Shown here piece after piece: positions 20,901 to 30,531 of a stretch of 33,253 nt of DNA (within the stretch, counting starts at the first letter, position 1; each line of letters starts with the position of its first letter). The position numbers and the translations under genes are program-made. Location: the NCBI GenBank assembly GCA_000226015.1, contig JH153535.1, positions 43,585 through 76,837 of the forward strand, written 5' to 3'. The notes under the pieces were generated by a model, which ran no database searches, was not told where the DNA came from, and was given only the letters and a program-made list of their open reading frames with translations. This DNA comes from Mnemiopsis leidyi. Lineage: Eukaryota > Ctenophora > Tentaculata > Lobata > Bolinopsidae.

Positions 20901-22128
20901 AGAGATGGTCTTTAGCCCGAAAAAAGAACGCTTTTTTGTCGTTAACAGGCTCTCCTCTGCTGAACCAGCCAACACTGGTATAGCATCCGAAACTCAGCTA
21001 TAGGACCGGGATAGGGTTAATTATATAGGGATACGATCAGAGTTATTTATAGATTCTAAGGAAATACGAGCAAAGTTATATAAAGTTCGAGCAAAACTTG
21101 GGGCCATGCTGGAACACTGAACAGGAAAACCCACAGGATCACATGGGGGATCAATTTACTTTTTATATAAATTTTCATCTTATCTATTTTGACTCGAATC
21201 TGAAACAGAGATATCTCAACTCTGCTGGAATTGGAGTAAGACAACTTTTGAAAAACGCCACTACGAAAATATTATTACTACGGTTAACAGTTCGCGTTTG
21301 ACGACAATTTGTTAAGCTCACAAAAATCATAATGATTTGATCACACGTTTATTTGCACAAATGACAAATCATCTATCAGCTGGGAAGAGGGATGATAAAT
21401 TTGTGGTTTCTATTTGACAATGCAGATCAGTAAATTTAAAATACTACAACATCATGAAATGAAGGTGGACCCTAATTAGGTTCACGTAAGCAATAGGCTA
21501 TGACGATCGGATACTGAGTTAGGATCAGTTGGTCCGCTCACCCAGCTAAACCTGTTGTAATTGTATAACTATAATCATGATTTTTAACACATGATTTGAA
21601 GTTTACACTCAACACTACGATTACAAGTTACCCCGGATGCCAAGGTCACTATGGTTACTGAAGGGCCCCGTTTGTCACAGAGCGAGTGAAATACATGAGT
21701 GTCATACCCATGAACGGATGCCCTGGAGGGAATAATTATCTTCAACGTTAATTTAAATTGCCCTTTGAGACTATTCAATCGATATTTAATTGTTGGTATC
21801 TGACCTACTACTACTTCAACTACTTTCGCATCAAAGTCAACCGATTGCTATACTTATAGAATTAGGCTTGCAGCATAAATTATTGACATATCTGAATGCA
21901 TTGAATGGGGACTTTTCGGACAATTGTTAATGTCAATTAAAAGGGAAAAAAGGTAAAAGCGATCGCGCAGTGAGTGTTTACCATTTTGAGCTTACTGAAA
22001 AAAGAGCTAAATGTTTATTAACAACGAGCTTACTGAAATATGGGTGACAGAATTAGCCGTGGGTCCCCAATCAACCTTCTAATTTGTCTCTCATCGAGAG
22101 GGCTCAATGTCGAGTTTCCTGTCGTCAT
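17904..22128 (-). CDS. IFI44-like protein: TLDc domain plus P-loop GTPase
   Basis: Ten exons join in phase on the minus strand: 22128-22034, 21722-21632, 20997-20887, 20685-20557, 20316-20202, 19839-19756, 19619-19516, 19118-18982, 18754-18576 and 18436-17904 (525 codons plus TGA). Residues about 1-180 form a TLDc domain (SPIFQASVHGYDTHVF, LCDKRGPSVTIV, FGCYTSVGWFS, DDPDLGPYFG, EVVDVEVF). A GTPase domain follows: P-loop GPIGSGKSS, G3 ICDTPG and G4 LTKTD, ending in the family's ILALSAFRQILYAAE block. This order matches vertebrate IFI44/IFI44L, which are interferon-induced. About 95 Ser-rich residues follow the GTPase fold and are not usual in the family. The role here is unknown; an innate-immune or V-ATPase-linked role would be inference from relatives. 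The 19839 acceptor (TTAG) was chosen over the stronger-looking one at 19850 because only it keeps phase. The ATG at 22128 directly follows an acceptor, so coding may begin further upstream. Confidence 0.92.
20686..20790. repeat. Tandem repeat containing duplicated acceptor-like sequence
   Basis: About two and a half copies of a roughly 45-bp unit (TGCAAATACATTGTCTTAAA, then AACTTGTTACCTTGTTACCT) fill the intron next to the 20685 acceptor of the IFI44-like gene. The functional acceptor, TATTTGCAG on the minus strand, lies at the edge of the first copy. Confidence 0.85.
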
Positions 22129-22755
22129 CTGAAAAAAGTGCAGTGATATCGAACTTGAAAAAATGAAATCATTCTTCCGTGGATATTCCATACCGGGCAT
22201 AGCTATCCAAGAAATAGTACTGCGTTTGAAGACCTTCTTGAGTGTAGAAAACTGAATATGAAAAGGACAAATTCAAGTCATGGTGTGAGATCAAATGGCT
22301 TTTTTATACATGCTCGTACTAGATTTATATTATACTTTATTTATATAACGATAACAGTGAGTCTAAAACTGTATCGTATATATGATTTAATTTATTTGAA
22401 ATAGAGTTTCCAGTTCTAAAATAGTTTTAAGTAACGGCTAACTCTGTTGTATGATCTCATTTTACGATGCTTTTTGATCTATCATTATCGATTAATAAAA
22501 TAAGACCTTGGGATTTTACTTGTAATGATTGTCTTCTGTGGATATAGTCTAGTTTTTTATAATTATAGTCGATTTTAATAAGTATTTCAATAGAAAAAAT
22601 ACACTTTCTTTTAAAATCAAGATCTCGATCAGACACAAATCTACAAATAAAATTTTCTGCATATAAATTCATGAAAAAGCTTTCCAAAGATCCCTCCTCA
22701 CCCTCCCAAATCTAAAATCTCCAAGATAAGATCTCGAAGTAAAAGTTCTCTAAGT

Positions 22756-23163
22756 CTAAGAAGAACCGTTGATGGGGTTGGAGCAGGAATCCCCAAAGTC
22801 TTGACAAGACCGATACATTCTCTCTCCAACGTCAATACAAGTACACAGCTTACACGACTTCCCCGAGAAGACTCCGGAAGGAGTGTGGATGAAAAGCTCG
22901 TGTTGGGTGGAAACTCCGGGGGAGTTTACCGGGATACGAGAAATCTCGACATCTCCTCCAGGCAGGCACTGTCCGATCTCACACTCATCCTTGTCATCAC
23001 CGCTGAGGAAGATGTATCCGATTGGGAGTGTCATTGTCATCACCCCTTTTTGGAAGCTGCAGTTGACTGGCTCCTCCTCGACTTCCTTGCTTTTCTTGTT
23101 CTTGTTCCTCCTCCCGCATTCTACACAAGCAATTGCCAGCACTGTAAGCAGAAAGAGACGCAT
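22756..23163 (-). CDS. Small secreted cysteine-rich protein, intronless
   Basis: A single open frame of 135 residues begins MRLFLLTVLAIACVECG, a convincing signal peptide. A basic then acidic linker follows (RRNKNKKSKEVEEEPV), then a domain with eight cysteines (NCSF, DECEIGQC, SCKLCTC, SCQDFGDSC). The CxxCxC cluster and the G-rich middle recall von Willebrand factor C-like extracellular modules, but I cannot assign the family. An upstream in-frame ATG at 23190 would add nine residues and spoil the signal peptide, so the 23163 start is preferred. TATAAA lies on this strand at 23263-23258, about 100 bases before the ATG, and ATTAAA at 22579-22574 could be its polyadenylation signal. If the upstream exons at 27-29 kb belong to the IFI44-like gene, this gene sits inside that gene's 5-kb intron on the same strand. 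Confidence 0.75.
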   Translation of the reverse strand: MRLFLLTVLAIACVECGRRNKNKKSKEVEEEPVNCSFQKGVMTMTLPIGYIFLSGDDKDECEIGQCLPGGDVEISRIPVNSPGVSTQHELFIHTPSGVFSGKSCKLCTCIDVGERMYRSCQDFGDSCSNPINGSS

Positions 23164-23257
23164 GTTCTTCAGTTTTACGTGGCAAATCAAAAAGGTTAGC
23201 TAAGGAATATATTCCAAGTGCGAAAATTCTGTCAGAGGCCTCATGAGACGATGTGGC

Positions 23258-23263
23258 TTTATA
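23258..23263 (-). promoter_or_regulatory. TATA box candidate for the small secreted protein gene
   Basis: TATAAA in the context GAAATATAAAGCC on the minus strand, roughly 95-100 bases upstream of the chosen ATG. The spacing allows a 5' UTR of about 60-70 bases. No experimental support. Confidence 0.45.
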
Positions 23264-24625
23264 TTTCACCAGAAACATGGTACTTTAGACCAGCATGAGC
23301 GAGTTATAACTTCAATTTTCCTTGATCAAAGTTACATGAAAACCGTGCGGGTACAAGAACCTGTCTCTAAAATAGGTGCTCGAATTTCACTTGAACTAGC
23401 AAAAGCAACCAGTACATTAGTTTAATGACAAAACTAGGAGAACATGGGGCTTGATAATTCAGGTTACAAGTACAACACTAAAACGCTAAATGGCATTAGT
23501 TAGTTCAACGTCGTATAAAACCAGAAAAAGAAAATTAAAAAACACGCGTTTTAATCATGCTTAATTCAAACTTTTGTTTAAATCCGGTTTATTTTATCTC
23601 TAAGCTTTATAATTATAGCGGCAGCTTAGCAGCATTGCTACTATATCAATATGTGCAAGTTGGACGTAATATTTGGATTTTGATCTATATTAATATTATC
23701 ACTAGTTAGATATGAATGTTACGAAAAATCGAACTATAAATTGCCAACACGCTGCTGTTGCACTATTGCACATGCATGACTTTATATGATATTATGAAAT
23801 AAATATCATGTGCTAAATCTAACCGTAGAAACCTGCACTAAAGTTGCACCTCCTTTCAAGACGGATACAGCTTAAGAGGTACTGGTAGCTCCACGAAAAA
23901 TGTTTGGTATCGAAGGCAGTTTCAATAACAAAGCTCCCTCTGCAGCTGCAGAGGAGTTTGTCGAGTCCAACAAGACCATCTTCGTAAAATGTGAAACAAT
24001 TTTAAGCAAAGGGTCGTTTGGTGAGTGGGGTATTTGGCGCCATTTGAGCCATTGAGTCGAGCAAATGGATGTTCCATTTGCTTAAATGAAACCATATTCG
24101 ATTCTCCGTAAAATGTGAAACAATGAATTATGTAAGAGTAAGTATAGATATTAAAGTCTAGGTATAATTTATCAAGTCGCGCTTAAACTTACAGCTAACA
24201 TACCGGCCAGTTTAAGTACACCCACACACTAAATTTTGTCCACGGCCTCCAAAAATCTACAACATATGCAGCTGAAACTCGAATGTCGCCGTTTGACGGT
24301 TTTTGCAGAAGATATAAAAACTGCAGACAAACGTACAGCGGCAAGCTTTCAAAAATGCAGCGATTTATATAATTTTTTGAGGAACGGAAGGCGGAAAGAG
24401 TAAAATTTTCCACGCCTTATCTTTTATCTTTAGTCTGTGAGTGTTATCTGAATTTTGAGAAAGAAACATGCTTCGGAAGTCGAACTGCGGTTCCGATATA
24501 AGAACATTCCAAATGAGACAAGACTAGCAATGCAGTTATATAGATGCAAATCTGAAAATATTTCAAATTCATGCGAGACTTTGGAAATTATTGCCTGGGG
24601 AGGTTATCAGGCATGCAAAATGTTT
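23264..24625. other. Gap upstream of the small secreted protein gene
   Basis: No assigned gene. A 17-bp direct repeat, GTAAAATGTGAAACAAT, occurs at about 23985 and 24108. A 22-bp palindrome, AGCAAATGGATGTTCCATTTGCT-like, lies near 24059. Confidence 0.45.
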
Positions 24626-24822
24626 AAGTGGTCACTAGCCGGTCAGTGAACAGCTAGTGACCACTTTGGAAGTACAGTCTAGTGACCGGCGAGTGACCGG
24701 TCAGTAGCCGGTCTTTACCGATCAAGTGTGATACTGATCTGTTTTTAATAGCCGGCTAGTGACAGGCGAGTAGCCACTTTGGAAGTGCCGGCTAGTGACC
24801 GCCGACCGGCTAGTGACCACTT
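24626..24822. mobile_element. 197-bp element with perfect 19-bp terminal inverted repeats
   Basis: AAGTGGTCACTAGCCGGTC at 24626-24644 is inverted exactly at 24804-24822. The interior is packed with degenerate CTAGTGACCGGC/CGAGTGACCGG units in both orientations. Confidence 0.88.
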
Positions 24823-25940
24823 TTTGGGTTAACCACTTTTTGGGTCAAGCTGTTCCATATACAGCGTAACCGGCGATAAACGGCGTTATCCGGCTCAAGA
24901 GCGTTGTCAAAGTCAAACAGTGTTAAACAGCTCTAGAGCGGTGGTCGGCGTTTGACTCTTAAAGGGCCTAAAAATAGAAATTTTTGACTGCGCTAGAAGA
25001 AAAGTTTGACATGGAATCCGAATTTAATAGTTTCGAAGCCGAAAAATTATCACGTGACCGCTTAAATCAAACCCTTAAATATTTATAGCGAATAGCCCAT
25101 TGCATTTGCATACACCAATGACCATAACCTTTTTGCTTTTTTCACTATAAAACTGCCCAGTTCGACCTTCCTCACCTTTCTGAATGCTCCAATTTTTTAT
25201 GATTAATTGCAAGCTTTCAAAGTTTTGTTAAAACGTTCAACATCTTATTTGGAACAGTTTAACAATTCCTGTAAGAGTTTTATATTTCCGCACATTCTTA
25301 AAGAGTTAAACATTTGCATTTGATTGAACAGTTAGTTACTCATTCTCTTTTGTCGTTTTATATTAAAGACAGTTCCTCATTTATTTCAGTTTAAACCACT
25401 TTTTTTAAAACAGTTTCGTAGGTTTTTGGGCTGTTTATTGGAAATTTCCAATAAAACGACGAGTTATGGATACCGAAGATCAGTAAGCTACCAAATACCA
25501 AGGTCAATTGTGTAACAACAACGAACATGAAAAACTGAACTTTAAAAGCAAAACACTCTCATAATGTAACACCTAAATTCATCAGTTCATCTCATCTTCC
25601 TTTTCTAGAACTTCAACTATTAGTATCCATAGCAACCAGAGCTCTGTACAATAAAAGCTACACGTGCAATGAAAGCGGTGACTTTTCTTAAGCGCTTAAT
25701 GAATTCCTCAAGATCTGCACTCGCCACTGTGTGTTTAAACGCTGTGCAATCATCTTAGTACAGTAAAAGATTTTTGCCAAGCATTTCATCGTGATCAACA
25801 TTTCACAACTGCAAACACTGCATGCTCATTTGACAGCAATATACAGTTACATGCCTGCACTTGCAGCCCAGAAGGCTCAAAACCTCCCTGCCGATATCCA
25901 GTGAAGAGGAAACGGTTTTAAACTAAACTGTCTTGGCCCT
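24823..25940. other. Gap between the inverted-repeat element and the lysine-rich ORF
   Basis: AT-rich sequence with short duplicated ACCACTTTTTGGGT motifs at its start. No gene, RNA or array recognised. Confidence 0.5.
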
Positions 25941-26504
25941 ATGAATACGACAGGTTCAATGGAAACAGTTAAATCACATATATTCAATATCTTCTCGGGA
26001 GAAACTAGTTCTCGCACAGGACATGGACAGAAGTTTTTATCGAAAGAGGAGCTGGCAAAAAGATTTGAAAGTAGGCGAAAGGGTAAAAGCAAAAAAAGGT
26101 CCCCAATGCTTAAGAAGGGAAAAGAAAAACACACGGAGATTCAAAGAAAGCCAAAGAAAATCAGCATTCGAGCACTTCTCAAACAAAAGGCAGAAAGCAG
26201 CTTGGCTCATCTAGCAACCAAAAAAAGTTTGCAGCAGCAGCGCACAGTGACAGGGGTAAAACCTGAAGATGAGAAATGCAAGGAAACTTTGTCTGTTTTA
26301 GAGCCAGGTTCCAAAAGAAACGATTTCATGAAGGAGCAAGTTGTCGGTGTGAAAACCAAAAGTCAGTATTTCCCCTCGGCCAGCAGGAGCTCAACTTCAA
26401 AAGTAAACAAAAATCTGATAGTCGTGAGGGAATGGGACGGCCAGAGTAACAGTTACCTCATGAACCTGAACGTAAAGGTACAAGCCAGAGTTCCAGACAT
26501 GTAA
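25941..26504 (+). CDS. Unrecognised lysine-rich ORF, 187 codons
   Basis: An uninterrupted frame starts at ATG 25941, with an in-frame TGA about 38 bases upstream, and ends TAA. The product is very basic in residues 35-90 (ESRRKGKSKKRSP, IQRKPKKISIRALLKQKAES) and finishes with a more ordered segment (NLIVVREWDGQSNSYLMNLN). No signal peptide, membrane segment or known domain is visible. It could be a nuclear or RNA-associated protein, a retrogene or a terminal exon, or not be translated. No canonical AATAAA follows closely. It lies antisense within the possible 5-kb intron of the IFI44-like gene. Its length in AT-rich surroundings and its composition are the only grounds for calling it. Confidence 0.4.
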   Translation: MNTTGSMETVKSHIFNIFSGETSSRTGHGQKFLSKEELAKRFESRRKGKSKKRSPMLKKGKEKHTEIQRKPKKISIRALLKQKAESSLAHLATKKSLQQQRTVTGVKPEDEKCKETLSVLEPGSKRNDFMKEQVVGVKTKSQYFPSASRSSTSKVNKNLIVVREWDGQSNSYLMNLNVKVQARVPDM

Positions 26505-26879
26505 CAGCGGTGAAATTGGACACGTCGATCGCTCCAAAAACCCAACTTGATATGACTTTAGATGTAATTCATTTTGAAATTAGTTTTTCTTTTACTGATC
26601 TTTAATCTCCCATTGTAACTTAAACAAGTTTAAAAATGGTTGGAGAACAGAAATTTAAATAAGTTATCAACTTTTTGCAATAACCTGTTGCAGCTACAAT
26701 TGACTTTAGCATCAGGAGACATGAATTGATTTCAGAAATCCGTGCCAAGGAGAATTAATGTATTGTTTATTTATTCCCCGTTCACGTTGCCAAATTACAC
26801 GCCTTATAAATTACGTCTTATAAAAAACGTCTCATCAGTAAAAGTTAAAAGTATCCAATCTTATCAATAGAAGTCTGTC

Positions 26880-27112
26880 TGTCTGTTAGAACTATCTATA
26901 ATCTTATCAGTAGAAGTTAGAACTATCTAATCTTGTCAGTAGAGGTTATAACTATCAGTAGAAGATAGAACTATCAGTATCTAATCTTTTAGTAGAAGTT
27001 AGAAGTATCAGTAGAAGTAAGAACTATAAATAGAAGTAAGAACTATAAATAGAAGTTAGAACTATAAATAGAAGTTAGAACTATAAATAGAAGTTAGAAC
27101 TATCTAATCTAA
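26880..27112. repeat. 19-bp tandem repeat next to an exon donor
   Basis: Imperfect copies of TAGAAGTTAGAACTATAAA and AGTAGAAGTTAGAACTATC extend to within about ten bases of the donor at 27123 (minus strand). Confidence 0.88.
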
Positions 27113-27123
27113 TGCAAACAAAC

Positions 27124-29102
27124 CTGTGCGGGCTGGGTACAAGAAACTGAGGGTGCCTCTGAAGTGACTGAAGGAGCGACAGGCTGGTTGGTCAGAGAGG
27201 CAGACCGGGGTTTGTTTAAAGCTGGGGTCGACACGGACTTCTTGAGTTCCCATAGAAACCTGCGGTTTACTGGTTCAGATCTAAACTGATAAATTATATT
27301 TCATATTTTATGTCAATATAATGACTTTTATAATCTGTGCGTTTAGCACGAATGATGATATCTTATTGAAGCATCGATAACAATATCTCACAAACAATAA
27401 TGCAGTAAAACCTCTATTTACAGTACCTCTATTTACCGTGTCCCTCGATTTACCGGGCCTTCTTCGTTTCCCCCGATATTTCTAAATACAGTGAAACTTC
27501 TATACACCATGCATTTATTTACCGTGTCCTTCGATTTACCGGGCCTTCTCACTTCCCCCAAGAGGCCCGGTCAATAGAGGTTTTACCTCAACGGGCGATG
27601 CGCGTCTAGAATTTCTTCGAAATGCGTGACACTGACAGCGCGTGATGGCCGCGACAGTAGGTTATCAACCTACAAGGTTTTACCGTATCTCACTTCTAAG
27701 AAAGATTGCCATTTTAAAAAGTCCTATATGTCCTAAATCTTGATATTTCATACCTGTTAGGACCGGAGTCAAAGTTTTTGGGGGAGGGTTGTAAATCTTG
27801 TTGTTCAGACAGCCACTCCTCAACCTAGTGAAATAGGCATACTATTAGTCTATTTCATTGACTTAAAGTAACATGGTCACCGATCATCGGTATTCAATTG
27901 CAACCTTAAAGTTGAAGGGGTAGAATTAGAAAAACGTTACAAATTACTTTACGAAAGTCCTTCGCATTTGTAATTTTTCGCCGAATTGGACACATTTTAT
28001 CGAACTATAAGTTCCCATATGATCAAAATGTAGCCCCGCCAGGAGGGTTACTCATTACTGACAGTGCCCGTTCACAAAATCACATATCACTTTAAATCAA
28101 AACGTTGGCATTAACTTTTAAACTCATCCCCCAACCTTTAATCAAGCGTAAGTCTAACCGTCCCCACCTTATTTCACAGTTACAGCGGCCAGTAACTGTA
28201 ACTCAGTTACAGTTACTGGCCGCTGCGTAGCTCTCTTTACGATTGTACAAAGCAACGAAGACCGAGGTACCTAGAAAACCCCCCTCTGATAACACGTCAA
28301 CCAACCCCCCCCCCATTCAGAGACCAGAAATGTTAAGAATTTGACCACAAATGGTACGATAAATTTGACCACAAAAGGTACGATAATGGCAATGCGTGGA
28401 CTGGGATGTAAAATTTTTACAGTTTGTAGGGAGACTGAGAGGAGATGGTGAATGTCAAATTTGCCAGATCAAGAACATTGGTCGAATGGGGGGAATTTTG
28501 AACTAAATTTTGCCTCATTCAAAAATTTCCACTAATTCTCTGATCGTAATTCCCCTCAACTCCAAGCAAAGAAACTATAACCTTGTCAATGAGTGCAGCT
28601 GTAATATCTGGTAGCTTAGGGACACTGGGTCGTGATCTGAGAGGATCACTACTTTGGGACGAGGGATTCCTCCCTTTCCTCTCGACACGAGGACTGGCTC
28701 TCTGTTCTTGTTCAGTCTGGTAGGAAATATATCGATATAGATTTGAAATTAATGTTAATCTTTAAATGTTCAGTTTGGCACCAGTACGGTACTTGCAGTT
28801 AGGCATCTTCTCTGATCACAAGGATCACATACAAAATGGTTGAACATATGCAAACCGAACTAGCAGTACTAGTACTACTGTCCACTAAGATCCATGGAGG
28901 ATTCGGGGAAAAGCATATACTATTGCAGAAAGCTAATTATCGATCTAATAATAGATCTACCTTTGCAGGTGACCTGGTGACTAGCTAATAAAATTAAACG
29001 AACCATCTGAAAGTTAGCAAAGTCGAAAGGCGCTCTTTTCGCATCAGTGGGACTCTGAATAGGAGAATCTAAAACACAAACAGAGTCTAATCCTTCAGCC
29101 AT
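27124..29102 (-). CDS. Four upstream exons, probable N-terminal extension of the IFI44-like gene
   Basis: Exons 29102-29004, 28716-28582, 27824-27754 and 27259-27124 read in one frame for 147 codons from ATG (MAEGLDSVCVLDSPIQSP). They end in phase 0 at CAG|GTTTGT. The sequence is polar, rich in Ser, Pro, Lys and Gln, with one more ordered piece (LPDITAALIDKVEEWLSEQQ). I recognise no domain. The next in-phase acceptor downstream that opens a known fold is the one before the TLDc ATG at 22128, also phase 0, so a 672-residue fusion is the simplest reading. The alternative is a separate gene ending just after 27124 (in-frame TAG within five codons, AATAAA on this strand near 26770). The frame is open upstream of the chosen ATG as far as 29363, so the true start is not certain. 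Confidence 0.6.
27415..27586. mobile_element. Pogo/Tigger-like MITE, apparently two abutting copies
   Basis: Starts CAGTAAAACCTCTATTTAC and ends with its near-exact inverse GTCAATAGAGGTTTTAC. A second internal start, CAGTGAAACTTCTATACACC, lies at 27489, and the segment TTTACCGTGTCC.TCGATTTACCGGGCCTTCT occurs in both halves. CAGT...ACCTCTATT termini are typical of pogo-type Tc1/mariner elements. It lies in an intron of the IFI44-like gene. Confidence 0.78.
27588..27673. repeat. Dispersed repeat, copy 2 (inverted relative to copy 1)
   Basis: Reverse-complement match of 15378-15473, running from TCAACGGGCGATGCGCGTCTA to GGTTATCAACCTAC. It abuts the pogo-like MITE. Confidence 0.88.
28183..28225. 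repeat. 43-bp perfect palindrome
   Basis: Two 21-bp arms (CAGCGGCCAGTAACTGTAAC plus T, and its inverse) around a single central C, in an intron of the N-terminal exon set. Confidence 0.95.
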
Positions 29103-30531
29103 AAAACTGAACCGCTGCACAATTTTGTGATTATCATTTGAATTGTGAAATAGAGTTCTGAGTATCGCGATCGGTTTTGGCGAGATCAATTTCAGCAGAG
29201 ACAGGGAATAGGACAAGGAAGTCAAATTGAAACCAAATTCTATGTCAAAAACTATGATGACCCGTCTAACACAAACACATTTATAAAGCACGCAAGCTTC
29301 TGATTTGGCAACTTGCTGGTCGGTGGTCTCGTGACCAGAGGGTTCAATGCAGGAAATATGCAAGCTAGTAAGTTCAGTCGGGGTTGAATTACACTTTTAA
29401 CTCGGTTATCTGTACACGTACTTTGTCATACCGCTGACAGCTTGGAAAGCAAGTAAATAAACTTTGTGTAAATGAGCATATCGTGGATTCGGAATATTAG
29501 ATTAAGTCAAATTGAAGTTTTCATCAAACTTGACTTGGAGTCGCTGTTTGTATCACCTGATAAAATTGGGAGAATCACCTTCCTTAAACCACGAACTGGC
29601 AATTGTTTCCTAAATATAGTAAACAGCTTAGACGAATAAAACGCGTGTGGTTCATCTTAAATTTCATTCAGTACATTCAAACAAAACAGTTTAACAGAAT
29701 TTACCAGCTGCCGCTTAACTTATATTTTTGGAAAATTGGAAAAAAGCATAATAAGTCTTGTAACCTTGAAAGCTAAACATTCAGTTCTCGATACTTTAAG
29801 TACTCGATACGTCGAAAGAAAATAAAAACGTTTAAACTTTAACCCAAGAAAAATAATTTGTCTTCTTGATTGTTCAACTTGCTTTCTCAACTATTGAATT
29901 TGGCATTTATCAAGTAAACATTCAAACTAAACTTCGATGAATAAATAAACAAGTAGCTACTGAAAACGAATATGCTACTAAAGCACTTCGTTAAAATATT
30001 ATCGTTCCTGTTTATGTGTCCATATTATAATCATGCAGCAATTATCGTAGTTGAAAATCTGGATTTATCGTACCTAACAGTAAAGCATGCAGGACAAATA
30101 CAAAAAGTAATCTAGATTAAATTCCAACCATTTTACTCCCATCATTTTCATGAAACAATTTAACATTTACAAATCGGAACATTAGAGCCCCCCAAATCTT
30201 TGAAATACTTACAAATTCCTTGACTTGTGCGATGAACATTTAGTTTCATCGTCTGTATTTTGAATCTTACATTTTTATACTCTCTCAAATCAAATTGTTG
30301 ACTTGAACCCGATGATTTTCGCATGCTTTCATTAAAATAAGCTTATCATTTTATCGACAGTTCACATTCTTGTCCCAGAAATATCTAACGTGATTCAAAC
30401 TGCTCTTATCAGCTGAGAAATCGGTGCCAAAACTTTCAGAGAACATCAGATAAGAAATTGTGCGTCCAACGTATCGGATTCCTCTATCTCTTCGGTCCTA
30501 GTTATACTATTTTAAATCAGTTCTAATGTTA
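29103..30531. other. Intergenic stretch between the IFI44-like gene and TM9SF2
   Basis: Should contain the 5' region of the former gene and the 3' UTR of the latter, both transcribed on the minus strand. AT-rich, with no repeats of note and no recognisable promoter element. Confidence 0.5.

Noticed and set aside
17904..22128. Initial idea that the GTPase gene was SMG9.
   Set aside because: P-loop context, TLDc domain and C-terminal ALRQILYAAE-type block fit the IFI44 family, not SMG9.
23900..24020. ATG-initiated 40-codon frame ending in a good donor (TTTG|GTGAGT) on the + strand, possible first exon.
   Set aside because: No in-phase downstream exon or family resemblance found. The 3' part is repeated at 24108 without the frame.
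24195..24649. ORFs at 24195-24413 (-) and 24455-24649 (+).
   Set aside because: No recognisable domain. The second runs into the terminal inverted repeat of the MITE.
28920..29363. 147-codon minus-strand ORF starting at 29363.
   Set aside because: Only its middle (29102-29004) was kept as the first exon, because the downstream exon continues in frame from the donor at 29003 and MAEGLDS looks like a true start. The upstream part reads like non-coding translation.
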